Shown here: piece by piece, positions 9,279 through 17,618 of the stretch
Numbering within the stretch: position 1 is the first letter of the stretch
How the letters are laid out: each line of letters starts with the position of its first letter
Source: Pseudomonas sp. 6D_7.1_Bac1
GTDB taxonomy: Bacteria > Pseudomonadota > Gammaproteobacteria > Pseudomonadales > Pseudomonadaceae
Reading direction: 5' to 3'
NCBI RefSeq assembly: GCF_025465945.1
Contig: NZ_JANLNW010000071.1
Location: 1-64,000 of the forward strand
Length of the DNA stretch: 64,000 nt
The notes under the pieces: model-generated
Databases searched by the model: none
What the model saw: the letters and a program-made list of their open reading frames with translations, nothing else
Told to the model about the DNA's origin: nothing
Position numbers and translations under genes: made by a program

Positions 9279-9409
9279 TGTGGCGAGGGAGCTTGCTCCC
9301 GCTCGGCCGCGTAGCGGCCGTAGTTTGTGAGCGAGGTTATCTGAATAAACGAGTTGGCAGGTTTCAGGACTGCTGCGCAGTCCAGCGGGAGCAAGCTCCC
9401 TCGCCACAG
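9279..9409. repeat. REP pair (GAGGGAGCTTGCTCCC family)
   Basis: Inverted arms gtggcgagggagc at 9279 and gctccctcgccac ending at 9408 lie in the 376-base gap between the BenE-type gene and the divergent GntR gene. The rest of that gap (9410-9604) holds the GntR promoter region and no gene that I can support. Confidence 0.85.
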
Positions 9410-9604
9410 GTCATGTGTTCAAGCCTAAACTTAAACGCAGCGGGTCGTTGCGATACAGCGGGGGGCGTAAATGGCCGTACAGTCGTGTTGCCACCGCGGG
9501 TTGTGTACAATGTGCTCAGTTTTTTTCGCAATACTTGCCAGCGACCCACTGTGCCGTATTACAGTCACAGTCAATTCGCCGCAGTTCTCCCGACTCGAGT
9601 GCCC

Positions 9605-10369
9605 ATGAACGAACAGTTGCAGCCCCTCAAGAAACAACCGCGAGCAGGTAAAGCCGGCCGCAGCGGGACCCAGGACGATATCGTCTATGCGCATATCTTC
9701 GAGGCCATCCTCGAACAGCGCCTGGCGCCCGGTACAAAATTGAGCGAAGAGGCGCTGGGGGAAATTTTCGGGGTCAGTCGCACGATCATTCGCCGCGCGC
9801 TGTCGCGTCTGGCCCACGAAGGTGTGGTGCTGTTGCGCCCCAACCGTGGCGCCGTGGTTGCCAGCCCGAGTGTCGAAGAAGCCCGTCAGGTGTTCATGGC
9901 GCGGCGTCTGGTTGAGCGGGCGATCACCGAGCTTGCGGTAGAACACGCGACGGCGGAGCAGATTGCCGAGTTGCGGCAGATGGTCAACGATGAGCGCGAC
10001 AGTTTCTCCCGGGGTGACCGTGGTGCCGGTATTCGTCTGTCTGGTGAGTTCCACCTGAAGCTGGCCGAGGCGGCGAAGAACGCCCCGCTGATCAGCTTCC
10101 AGCGCAGCCTGGTGTCGCAGACGTCCCTGATTATCGCCCAGTACGAAAGCGGAAACCGCTCGCACTGTTCTTACGATGAGCACACTCAGCTGATCGATGC
10201 CATCGAGGCCCGCGATGCCGAACTGGCGGTGAACCTGATGATGCATCACATGGATCATATCGACAGCAAGCTCAACCTCGACGAAGAAAGCGCCTCGGAC
10301 GATTTGCACGCCGTGTTCTCGCACTTGTTGCAGACCAAGAAGCCAGGGCGGTCAACCGCTAAACTCTGA
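9605..10369 (+). CDS. GntR-family transcriptional regulator (FadR/FCD subgroup)
   Basis: A 254-residue regulator with an N-terminal winged helix-turn-helix (about 28-95; LSEEALGEIFGVSRTIIRRA is the recognition region) and a C-terminal all-helical FCD ligand domain (about 100-235) retaining the metal-coordinating histidines typical of the fold (FHLKLA, DEHTQL, MMHHMDH). Such proteins usually repress catabolic operons and are released by an organic acid. Its place between the BenE-type permease and guaD, as in other Pseudomonas purine clusters, suggests control of one of these. The ATG at 9605 is the first start consistent with the family N-terminus; the frame stays open further upstream but that part is REP sequence. 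Confidence 0.85.
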   Translation: MNEQLQPLKKQPRAGKAGRSGTQDDIVYAHIFEAILEQRLAPGTKLSEEALGEIFGVSRTIIRRALSRLAHEGVVLLRPNRGAVVASPSVEEARQVFMARRLVERAITELAVEHATAEQIAELRQMVNDERDSFSRGDRGAGIRLSGEFHLKLAEAAKNAPLISFQRSLVSQTSLIIAQYESGNRSHCSYDEHTQLIDAIEARDAELAVNLMMHHMDHIDSKLNLDEESASDDLHAVFSHLLQTKKPGRSTAKL

Positions 10370-10387
10370 TAGACCGCGGCGCGCCCA

Positions 10388-10450
10388 TCGCGAGCAGGCT
10401 CGCTCCCACAATTGAAATGCATTCCCCTGTGGGAGCGAGCCTGCTCGCGA
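10388..10450. repeat. REP pair (GGGAGCGAGCCTGCTCGCGA family)
   Basis: Head-to-head pair: tcgcgagcaggctcgctccca at 10388 and its reverse complement ending at 10450, only 17 bases apart, between the convergent GntR gene and guaD. Confidence 0.9.
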
Positions 10451-10469
10451 TAGCGATCTGATAGGCAAT

Positions 10470-10509
10470 AAAAATCCCCCGGGCTGAAAAGCTGCGGGGG
10501 ATTTTTTTA
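10470..10509. terminator. Bidirectional Rho-independent terminator
   Basis: AAAATCCCCC (10471-10480) pairs with GGGGGATTTT (10496-10505), with A and T tracts on both sides; it serves the GntR gene on the plus strand and guaD on the minus strand. Confidence 0.85.
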
Positions 10510-10522
10510 TGCCTGGGGAAAC

Positions 10523-11827
10523 TTAGCGCTGATGCACCAGGTTGCCCGCCGCATAGGTCTGCAACACCGTCCGGTCGTCACCCAATGTCATCAACACAAA
10601 CAACGTCTCAGCGATGGTGTTGGCCTGTTTCAGGCGATAGCTGAGCAGGGGCGTGGCGTTGTAGTCCAGCACCAGGAAGTCGGCGTCGGTGCCCGGTTGC
10701 AGGGTGCCGATCTTGTCTTCCAGGCGCAGTGCGCGCGCGCCGCCGAGGGTCGCCAGGTACAGCGATTTGAACGGGCTCAGGCGTGCGCCTTGCAGTTGCA
10801 TGACTTTGTAGGCTTCGTTCAGGGTCTGCAGCAGCGAGAAGCTGGTGCCGCCACCGACGTCGGTACCCAGGCCGACGTTCAGGTTGTGCTTCTCGGCCAT
10901 CGGCAGGTTGAACAGGCCACTGCCGAGGAAGAAGTTCGAGGTCGGGCAGAAGGCGATGGCCGAACCGGTTTCGGCCAGGCGTGCGCATTCGTCGTTGCAC
11001 AAGTGCACACCGTGAGCGAACACCGAACGCTCACCCAAGAGTTTGTAGTGGTCGTAGACGTCCAGGTAGCCCTTGCGCTCCGGGAACAGCTCTTTGACCC
11101 ATTCGACTTCCTGCAGGTTCTCACTGATGTGAGTCTGCATGTACAGATCAGGGTATTCGCCGAGCAACTGGCCGGCGAGGGTCAGCTGTTCCGGGGTGCT
11201 GGTCGGGGCGAATCGCGGGGTGACAGCGTAGTGCAGGCGACCTTTGCCGTGCCAGCGTTCGATCAGTGCCTTGCTTTCGACGTAGCTGGATTCGGCGGTG
11301 TCGGTCAGGTACTCCGGCGCGTTACGGTCCATCATCACCTTGCCGGCGATCATCCGCAGGTCGAGCTTCTCGGCGGCTTCGAAGAACGAATTCACCGATT
11401 GCGGGTGCACGCTGCCGAACACCAGCGCGGTGGTGGTGCCGTTGCGCAGCAACTCCTTGATGAAAATATCAGCGACTTCTTCGGCGTGGGCCTTGTCGGC
11501 GAACTGGTTTTCGCACGGGAACGTGTAGGTGTTGAGCCAGTCCAGCAGTTGTTCACCGTATGCCCCGACCATGCCGGTTTGCGGCAGGTGAATGTGGGTG
11601 TCGATGAAGCCTGGGGTGATCAGTGCATCCTGATAATGAGTGATTTCAAGGTCGGCGGGCAGGCTGGCGAGCAGCTCGCTGGCGTGGCCGACGGCGCTGA
11701 TCCGGCCGTTTTCAGTCACCAGCAAACCATCTTCGAAATACTCGTAAGAGGCTTCGATACCCACCACGGCAGGGTCGGCGATGCTGTGCAGAATGGCGGC
11801 ACGGTAGGCTTTGCGAGTCAAAGGCAT
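10523..11827 (-). CDS. guaD: Guanine deaminase
   Basis: A 434-residue cytosolic zinc amidohydrolase converting guanine to xanthine and ammonia. The metal-binding HxH in FIDTHIHLPQTGMVGAYGEQLLDWL is diagnostic for guanine deaminases, followed by the QTHISEN, FAHGVHL and GLGTDVGGGTSFSLLQ segments carrying the remaining metal and catalytic residues. It is the last gene of the minus-strand set xdhA-xdhB-xdhC-guaD; its product xanthine is the substrate of the neighbouring dehydrogenase, so the cluster takes guanine to urate. Only about 20 bases separate it from xdhC. Confidence 0.95.
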   Translation of the reverse strand: MPLTRKAYRAAILHSIADPAVVGIEASYEYFEDGLLVTENGRISAVGHASELLASLPADLEITHYQDALITPGFIDTHIHLPQTGMVGAYGEQLLDWLNTYTFPCENQFADKAHAEEVADIFIKELLRNGTTTALVFGSVHPQSVNSFFEAAEKLDLRMIAGKVMMDRNAPEYLTDTAESSYVESKALIERWHGKGRLHYAVTPRFAPTSTPEQLTLAGQLLGEYPDLYMQTHISENLQEVEWVKELFPERKGYLDVYDHYKLLGERSVFAHGVHLCNDECARLAETGSAIAFCPTSNFFLGSGLFNLPMAEKHNLNVGLGTDVGGGTSFSLLQTLNEAYKVMQLQGARLSPFKSLYLATLGGARALRLEDKIGTLQPGTDADFLVLDYNATPLLSYRLKQANTIAETLFVLMTLGDDRTVLQTYAAGNLVHQR

Positions 11828-11850
11828 TGTCGTTCTCGGTTCGTGGCTTT

Positions 11851-12693
11851 TTAGTTCGAAGCGTGGCTGCGGCGTGAGGCAGGCAGCAGTTTGGCAATCG
11901 GTTCGGCTTTCGCGGTGTGCTGGCCGAAATTGGCGTTATAGGTGGCGATGATTTCGCCGGCGATGGAGATGGCGATTTCTACAGGCAATTTGCCTTTGAC
12001 CTCGCCCAGGCCCATCGGGCAGCGCATGCGTTGCAGCACGGCGTTGTCGAAACCGCGCTCGCGCAGACGGTGTTCGAATTTCACTCGTTTGGTCTTCGAA
12101 CCGATCAGGCCGAAGTAGGCAAAGTCGTTGCGCTTGAGGATTGCCGCAGTGAGTTCCAGGTCGAGCTGGTGATTGTGGGTCATGACGATGCAGTAACTGC
12201 CAGCGGGCAGGTCGTCGATTTCGTCCACCGGTTCTTCGGCGACGATTTTACGCACGCCGTGGGGGATCTGTTCGGGGAACTCCGCTTCCCGCGAGTCGAT
12301 CCAGCGCACCCGACAGGGCAGGCTGGCCAGCAACGGCACCAGCGCCCGGCCGACGTGGCCGGCGCCGAACACGGCAATCTGCGCCTGTACCTGGCCCATG
12401 GGTTCGAACAGCAACACGGTCACGCCACCGCAGCACTGGCCGAGGCTGGCGCCGAGGGTGAAGCGCTCCAGGTGAGTGTCCTGTTTGCCACTGGCAAGCA
12501 TCTCCCGGGCGACCTGCATCGCCTTGTATTCCAGATGCCCGCCACCAATGGTGTCGAACGCCTGCGTGGCGCTGATGACCATCTTCGAGCCGGCATTGCG
12601 CGGCGTCGAGCCAAGCTCTTCGATGATGGTCACCAACACACAGGGTTCACCCAGGGTTTGCAGGTCGGCGAGGGCGTCGATCCAGTTGTACAT
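11851..12693 (-). CDS. xdhC: Xanthine dehydrogenase accessory protein XdhC
   Basis: A 280-residue cytosolic chaperone that binds molybdenum cofactor, promotes its sulfuration and inserts it into xanthine dehydrogenase. The N-terminal MYNWIDALADLQTLGEPCVLVTIIEELGSTPRNAG block and the Rossmann-type IAVFGAGHVGRALVPLLASLP segment match the XdhC/CoxI family. The ATG at 12693 has an AGGTGA ribosome binding site; an in-frame extension to 12768 runs into REP sequence and is rejected. Lies between xdhB and guaD; the gap to xdhB carries a REP pair. Confidence 0.93.
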   Translation of the reverse strand: MYNWIDALADLQTLGEPCVLVTIIEELGSTPRNAGSKMVISATQAFDTIGGGHLEYKAMQVAREMLASGKQDTHLERFTLGASLGQCCGGVTVLLFEPMGQVQAQIAVFGAGHVGRALVPLLASLPCRVRWIDSREAEFPEQIPHGVRKIVAEEPVDEIDDLPAGSYCIVMTHNHQLDLELTAAILKRNDFAYFGLIGSKTKRVKFEHRLRERGFDNAVLQRMRCPMGLGEVKGKLPVEIAISIAGEIIATYNANFGQHTAKAEPIAKLLPASRRSHASN

Positions 12694-12730
12694 GTTCACC
12701 TCAACATTTCTGTTGTCTGTTCGGCCGCCA

Positions 12731-12828
12731 TCGCGAGCAGACGGAACGCCGCCCGGCTGCTCCCACATTGGATTTGTACAGGTCCAACAATCAGCACATA
12801 ACCCTGTGGGAGCGAGCCTGCTCGCGAT
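12731..12828. repeat. REP pair with an expanded left arm
   Basis: The right arm (ctgtgggagcgagcctgctcgcga, ending 12828) is standard. The left arm (12731-12767) is 14 bases longer than in the other copies because of extra sequence after tcgcgagcag. It lies inside the xdhABC-guaD transcription unit, between xdhB and xdhC. Confidence 0.75.
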
Positions 12829-12843
12829 TGGCCGCGCCTCGGT

Positions 12844-15243
12844 CTAAAGCGAAGCCATCTCGGTCTCGGCTTCCACGGCTTTCACCGCCTTCAGCTGGCG
12901 CATCTGCTCGCAGCCCCACAACACCCGCTCCGGTGTAGCCGGTGCGTCGATTTTTGGCTGATGCTTGTAATCGCCCAGGCTTGCCACCGCATCCTTGATC
13001 GCGCACCAGGCGGCGATGCCGAGCATGAACGGCGGTTCGCCCACGGCCTTGGAATGGAACACCGTGTCTTCCGGGTTCTTGCGGTTTTCCACCAGCTTGA
13101 CCCGCAGGTCCAGCGGCATGTCGGCGACCGCCGGGATCTTGTAGCTGGCCGGGCCGTTGGTCATCAGTTTGCCCTTGTTATTCCAGACAAGCTCTTCCAT
13201 GGTCAGCCAGCCCATGCCCTGGATAAAGCCGCCCTCGACCTGGCCGATATCGATGGCCGGGTTCAGCGAGTCGCCGACGTCATGCAGGATGTCGGTACGG
13301 AGCATTTTGTATTCGCCGGTCAGGGTGTCGACGATGACCTCGGCGCAGGCTGCGCCAAAAGCGAAGTAGTAGAATGGCCGACCGCGTGCCTGGCTGCGGT
13401 CATAGAAGATTTTCGGAGTCTTGTAGAACCCGGTGCTCGACAGCGACACCTGTGCGAAATATGCCTGCTGGATCAACTCCTCGAACGTCAGAATGTGATC
13501 GCGAACCCGCACATGGCCGTTGTGGAACTCCACGTCCTCTTCGCTGACCTTGTACTGCCGGGCGGCAAATTCCACCAAGCGTTGCTTGATGATTTCGGCG
13601 GCGTTTTGCGCGGCCTTACCGTTCAGGTCGGCACCGCTGGACGCGGCCGTTGGCGAAGTGTTCGGCACCTTGTCGGTGTTGGTGGCGGTGATCTGAACAC
13701 GGTCGATTTCAACCTGGAACACTTCGGCCACGACTTGCGCGACTTTGACGTTCAAGCCCTGGCCCATCTCGGTGCCGCCGTGGTTCAGGTGGATGCTGCC
13801 GTCGGTGTAGATGTGAATCAAGGCACCTGCCTGGTTGAGGAAGGTGGCGGTAAAGGAAATGCCGAATTTTACCGGGGTCAGCGCCAGGCCTTTTTTCAGG
13901 ACCGGGCTGTGGGCGTTGTAGCGACGGATCGCTTCGCGGCGCTCGGCGTACTGGCTGCTTTCTTCCAGTTCGGCGGTCATCTCCTCGAGCATGTTGTGCT
14001 CGACGGTCTGGTAGTAGTGGGTGACGTTGCGCTCGGTCTTGCCGTAGTAGTTGGCCTTGCGCACGGCCAGCGGGTCCAGGCCTAAATGACGGGCAATCGC
14101 GTCCATCACTTCTTCGATGGCGACCATCCCTTGCGGACCACCGAAACCACGGTAAGCGGTGTTCGACGCGGTGTTGGTCTTGCAGCGGTGACCGTTGATG
14201 GTCGCATCGCCCAGGTAGTACGAGTTGTCCGAGTGGAACATCGCCCGGTCGACGATGGACGCCGACAGGTCCGGTGAACAACCGCAGTTACCGGCCAGCT
14301 CCAGCTGGATGCCGTGCAGGCGTCCGGTGTCGTCGAAGCCCACATCGTATTCAATGTAGAACGGGTGACGTTTGCCGGTCATCAGCATGTCTTCGACCCG
14401 TGGCAGACGCATTTTGGTCGGTTGGCCGGTCAGGTGCGCGATCACCGCGCAGAGGCAGGCCGGGCTGGCGGCCTGGGTTTCCTTGCCACCGAAACCGCCG
14501 CCCATGCGGCGCATGTCGACGACGATTTTGTTCATCGACACGTCGAGCACTTCCGCCACCAGTTTCTGCACTTCGGTGGGGTTCTGGGTCGAGCAGTAGA
14601 CGATCATGCCGCCGTCTTCAGTCGGCATGACCGAAGAGATCTGGGTTTCCAGATAAAAGTGTTCCTGGCCGCCGATGTGCAGCGTGCCCTGGATGCGGTG
14701 CTCTGCGGTAGAGAGCGCAGTCGCAGAATCACCGCGCTTGTGGGTGTGGCTATCCAGCACGAAGTGGCGTTTGCGCAGGGCTTCGACCACGTCGAGCACT
14801 GGCTCCAGATCTTCGTATTCGATGATCGCCGCCATCGCCGCTTTGCGTGCGGTTTCCAGGTCTTTGGCAGCGACCGCCAGCACCACTTGACCGACGAATT
14901 GCACGTCATCAATGGCCAGCAGCGGATCACCGGGCATCAGCGGGCCGATGTCTTTCAGCCCTGGCACGTCTTCGTGGGTAATGGCAATGCGCACGCCTTC
15001 GAATGCGTAGCAAGGTTTGGTGTCAATGCTGATGATTTTTGCGTGGGCGCGATCCGAGAGTCGCGCGTAAACGTGCAGCTGATTCGGGAATTCCAGCCGA
15101 TCATCGATGTACTGCGCTTCACCTGACACATGCTTGTCGGCGCTGTCGTGCTTGACGCTGCGACCGACACCGGTGGTCAGGTCCTTGGCAAACAGCTCGG
15201 CCAGTTCGGCTTGGGTCTTTTCGACTTTGTGATGGTTAGACAT
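12844..15243 (-). CDS. xdhB: Xanthine dehydrogenase, molybdopterin-binding subunit XdhB
   Basis: A 799-residue large subunit holding the molybdenum cofactor; with XdhA it oxidises hypoxanthine and xanthine to urate in the cytosol. The RRMGGGFGGKE molybdopterin-binding loop, the EQAYLE-like substrate region (GGQEHFYLETQ), the AYRGFGGPQG segment and the C-terminal KAVGEPP with the catalytic glutamate are all present. Length is that of bacterial XdhB. Its start codon overlaps the xdhA stop by 8 bases, indicating translational coupling. Confidence 0.95.
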   Translation of the reverse strand: MSNHHKVEKTQAELAELFAKDLTTGVGRSVKHDSADKHVSGEAQYIDDRLEFPNQLHVYARLSDRAHAKIISIDTKPCYAFEGVRIAITHEDVPGLKDIGPLMPGDPLLAIDDVQFVGQVVLAVAAKDLETARKAAMAAIIEYEDLEPVLDVVEALRKRHFVLDSHTHKRGDSATALSTAEHRIQGTLHIGGQEHFYLETQISSVMPTEDGGMIVYCSTQNPTEVQKLVAEVLDVSMNKIVVDMRRMGGGFGGKETQAASPACLCAVIAHLTGQPTKMRLPRVEDMLMTGKRHPFYIEYDVGFDDTGRLHGIQLELAGNCGCSPDLSASIVDRAMFHSDNSYYLGDATINGHRCKTNTASNTAYRGFGGPQGMVAIEEVMDAIARHLGLDPLAVRKANYYGKTERNVTHYYQTVEHNMLEEMTAELEESSQYAERREAIRRYNAHSPVLKKGLALTPVKFGISFTATFLNQAGALIHIYTDGSIHLNHGGTEMGQGLNVKVAQVVAEVFQVEIDRVQITATNTDKVPNTSPTAASSGADLNGKAAQNAAEIIKQRLVEFAARQYKVSEEDVEFHNGHVRVRDHILTFEELIQQAYFAQVSLSSTGFYKTPKIFYDRSQARGRPFYYFAFGAACAEVIVDTLTGEYKMLRTDILHDVGDSLNPAIDIGQVEGGFIQGMGWLTMEELVWNNKGKLMTNGPASYKIPAVADMPLDLRVKLVENRKNPEDTVFHSKAVGEPPFMLGIAAWCAIKDAVASLGDYKHQPKIDAPATPERVLWGCEQMRQLKAVKAVEAETEMASL

Positions 15244-16690
15244 AAGCGGTCACCCGAGTCTCGATGTGCGGTGTTTGCAGTTCGATGAAGTATTTACGCA
15301 GCAGGTTTTGCGCGCTGAGCAGGCGGTATTCCTTGCTCGCACGGAAGTCCGAGAGCGGCGTGAAATCTTCGGCCAAGGCAGCGCAAGCGCGTTCGAGCGT
15401 TGCGTTGTTCCACTGTGCGCCGAGCAGCGCAGCTTCACAGCTTTTTGCGCGTTTCGGAGTAGCGGCCATGCCGCCAAAGGCAACCCGGGCATCAGCGACT
15501 ATGCCGTTTTCAATGCGCAGATTGAACGCTGCGCAGACCGCGGAAATGTCATCGTCCAGACGCTTGGAAACCTTGTAGGCACGGAACAGTTGTTCGGCAC
15601 TGGCGCGTGGCACGATGATCTTCTCGATGAACTCGCTTTCCTGGCGCGCGGTCACCCGGTAATCGATGAAATAGTCTTCCAGCGCCAAGGTGCGACGGGT
15701 TTCGCCTTTGCACAAAACGATCTGTGCGCCGAGTGCGATCAACAGCGGTGGCGAGTCACCAATCGGCGAGGCGTTGCCGATGTTGCCGCCGAGGGTGCCC
15801 TGGTTGCGGATTTGCAGCGAGGCGAAGCGTTGCAGCAGTTCACCGAAGTCCGGGTACTCGGCCTTGAGCGCCTCATAACAGTCGGAGAGGGCGGTGGCGG
15901 CACCGATTTCCAGGCGATCGTCAAAGCGTTCGACGCGCTTCATTTCCTCGACGTTGCCAACGTAGATCATCACCGGCAGCGTGCGATGGAATTGGGTCAC
16001 TTCCAGTGCCAGGTCGGTGCCGCCGGCCAACAGGCGGGCTTGCGGATAGGCGTCGTAGAGATCGGCCAGGTCGGCGACGGTCAGCGGCACCAGGCAGCGT
16101 TTGTCGCCGCTGTTCAGTTCACCGGTTTCGGTTGGCGCGATGGCCTTCAGGCGAGCGATGGTATCGGCTTCGCGAGAATCGAACTGATCGGTCTGCTTGC
16201 CGCAGCAAACTTGTTCGGCGGCGGCGAGGATCGGCCGGTAGCCGGTGCAGCGGCAAAGGTTGCCGGCGAGGGCTTCGTGGGCTTTATGGGCGTCGGGGTG
16301 ATCGCTGTTTTTCTGCAGGGCGAACAGCGACATGACAAAGCCAGGGGTGCAAAAGCCGCACTGCGAACCGTGGCACTCGACCATGGCTTTTTGCACGCTG
16401 TGCAACTGGCCCTGATGCTTGAGGTCTTCGACGCTGATCAGCTGTTTACCGTGCAGCGACGAAACAAACGTCAGGCACGAGTTGAGGCTGCGATAGCGAA
16501 TGTGTTCGCGGCCGTCGTCATCGGTCTGCAATTCACCGACCACCACCGTGCACGCGCCACAGTCACCGCTGGCGCAACCTTCTTTGGTGCCGGGTTTGCC
16601 CAAATGTTCGCGCAGATAGTTCAGCACGGTCAGGTTCGGGTCCAGGGCGTGCTCGCTACGGAGTTCCTGGTTAAGTAAAAACTGGATCAC
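15236..16690 (-). CDS. xdhA: Xanthine dehydrogenase, Fe-S/FAD small subunit XdhA
   Basis: A 484-residue subunit that passes electrons from the molybdenum centre to NAD+. The plant-type 2Fe-2S motif (GCASGDCGACTVV) lies near residues 39-51. A second 2Fe-2S domain follows (CGFCTPGF and LCRCTGYRPI), then a FAD-binding domain (LLAGGTDLALEV, QIRNQGTLGGNIGNASPIGDSPP). First gene of the xdhABC-guaD set, transcribed divergently from a GntR regulator across a 266-base region with two palindromic sites. Confidence 0.95.
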   Translation of the reverse strand: MIQFLLNQELRSEHALDPNLTVLNYLREHLGKPGTKEGCASGDCGACTVVVGELQTDDDGREHIRYRSLNSCLTFVSSLHGKQLISVEDLKHQGQLHSVQKAMVECHGSQCGFCTPGFVMSLFALQKNSDHPDAHKAHEALAGNLCRCTGYRPILAAAEQVCCGKQTDQFDSREADTIARLKAIAPTETGELNSGDKRCLVPLTVADLADLYDAYPQARLLAGGTDLALEVTQFHRTLPVMIYVGNVEEMKRVERFDDRLEIGAATALSDCYEALKAEYPDFGELLQRFASLQIRNQGTLGGNIGNASPIGDSPPLLIALGAQIVLCKGETRRTLALEDYFIDYRVTARQESEFIEKIIVPRASAEQLFRAYKVSKRLDDDISAVCAAFNLRIENGIVADARVAFGGMAATPKRAKSCEAALLGAQWNNATLERACAALAEDFTPLSDFRASKEYRLLSAQNLLRKYFIELQTPHIETRVTAYV

Positions 16691-16748
16691 GGAAGGCCTC
16701 GCAGACTCATTATTGTTGTTAACCGCTTTGAGCCGAATTTATCAGGTC

Positions 16749-16786
16749 TGACCTTTCGGTCAATGATTTTCTGACTTAAAGGTCAG
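16749..16786. promoter_or_regulatory. Candidate regulator operators between xdhA and its GntR gene
   Basis: TGACCTTTCGGTCA (16749-16762) is a perfect 5-4-5 inverted repeat; CTGACTTAAAGGTCAG (16771-16786) shares the same TGAC...GTCA arms. Centres are 23 bases apart, about two helical turns, 60-100 bases upstream of the xdhA start. I infer binding sites for the divergently encoded GntR/FCD regulator at 16957, whose family recognises such short inverted repeats. Confidence 0.5.
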
Positions 16787-16956
16787 GAAATTGGCTTTTA
16801 CCGATCAACAACCGTTCCTTTCATTATTGACCCTCTCGGGATACCTCGCTTTTTGCTTAATTCGTGCCAAATTCCGCTGGCTGGGCCCTGCGCCATTACG
16901 TATCAATTGCGCTACACTGCGCCGCTTGTGCAGATCGAAGATTTTGAAGGAAAACC

Positions 16957-17616
16957 ATGACGTTCAAGGCGCCGGACAGCCTCGCCGAGCAAATTGCTCA
17001 CCACCTCGCCGAACGCATCATTCGCGGCGACCTCAAGCCGGGAGAGCGCATTCAGGAACAGAAGGTCACGCTGGCCCTCAATGTCAGCCGCGGCTCGGTT
17101 CGTGAAGCGTTGCTGATCCTCGAGCGCAGGCACCTGATCGCCATCCTGCCGCGTCGTGGCGCCCATGTGACCGAACTCACCGCGCACAAGGTGCAGAGCC
17201 TGTGCACACTAATGAGCGAGCTGTACATCCTGCTTGGCAATTCGGTGGCCAACGACTGGCAAGTCCAGGCCGACATGGCGCCGTTCCTGCAAATCCAGCA
17301 GCGCCTGAGTGCCAGTTACGAGCGTCAGGACATCCGCGCCTTTGTTGAAGACAGCTTCAATGTGATGCGGGCGGCGTACCCTTTCGCCAATAACCCGTAC
17401 TTGCAGGAAACCGTCGAGAACCTGCAGCCGGCCATGAGCCGCGCGTATTTTCTTGCCCTGGAACAGCGCAAAGCCGAGATGAGCGAGTTCCTCGAACTGT
17501 TCGAGCGCTTGCTCGCGGCCGTGCTGGCCCGTGATCTGCCGCAGATTCGCGTCGTGCTCTCAGCCTATGCCCGACGCAGTTGCGATCTGGTGCTGTCCGC
17601 CTTGCCGGCTGCCTAA
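16957..17616 (+). CDS. GntR-family transcriptional regulator (FCD), likely controlling xdhABC-guaD
   Basis: A 219-residue regulator with an N-terminal winged helix (about 8-75; QKVTLALNVSRGSVREALLILERRHLI) and a C-terminal FCD effector domain. It is transcribed divergently from xdhA, the classic arrangement for a local regulator, and ends 2 bases before the GTG start of smc. This is the second GntR/FCD protein in the purine region; the two differ in length and sequence. The ATG has a GAAGGA ribosome binding site. Its ligand is not known from sequence. Confidence 0.87.
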   Translation: MTFKAPDSLAEQIAHHLAERIIRGDLKPGERIQEQKVTLALNVSRGSVREALLILERRHLIAILPRRGAHVTELTAHKVQSLCTLMSELYILLGNSVANDWQVQADMAPFLQIQQRLSASYERQDIRAFVEDSFNVMRAAYPFANNPYLQETVENLQPAMSRAYFLALEQRKAEMSEFLELFERLLAAVLARDLPQIRVVLSAYARRSCDLVLSALPAA

Positions 17617-17618
17617 GC

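Noticed and set aside
10388..10450. Repeats that could suggest a CRISPR array or integron sites
   Set aside because: They are single inverted pairs spread over the window, not regularly spaced direct repeats, and match the Pseudomonas REP pattern.
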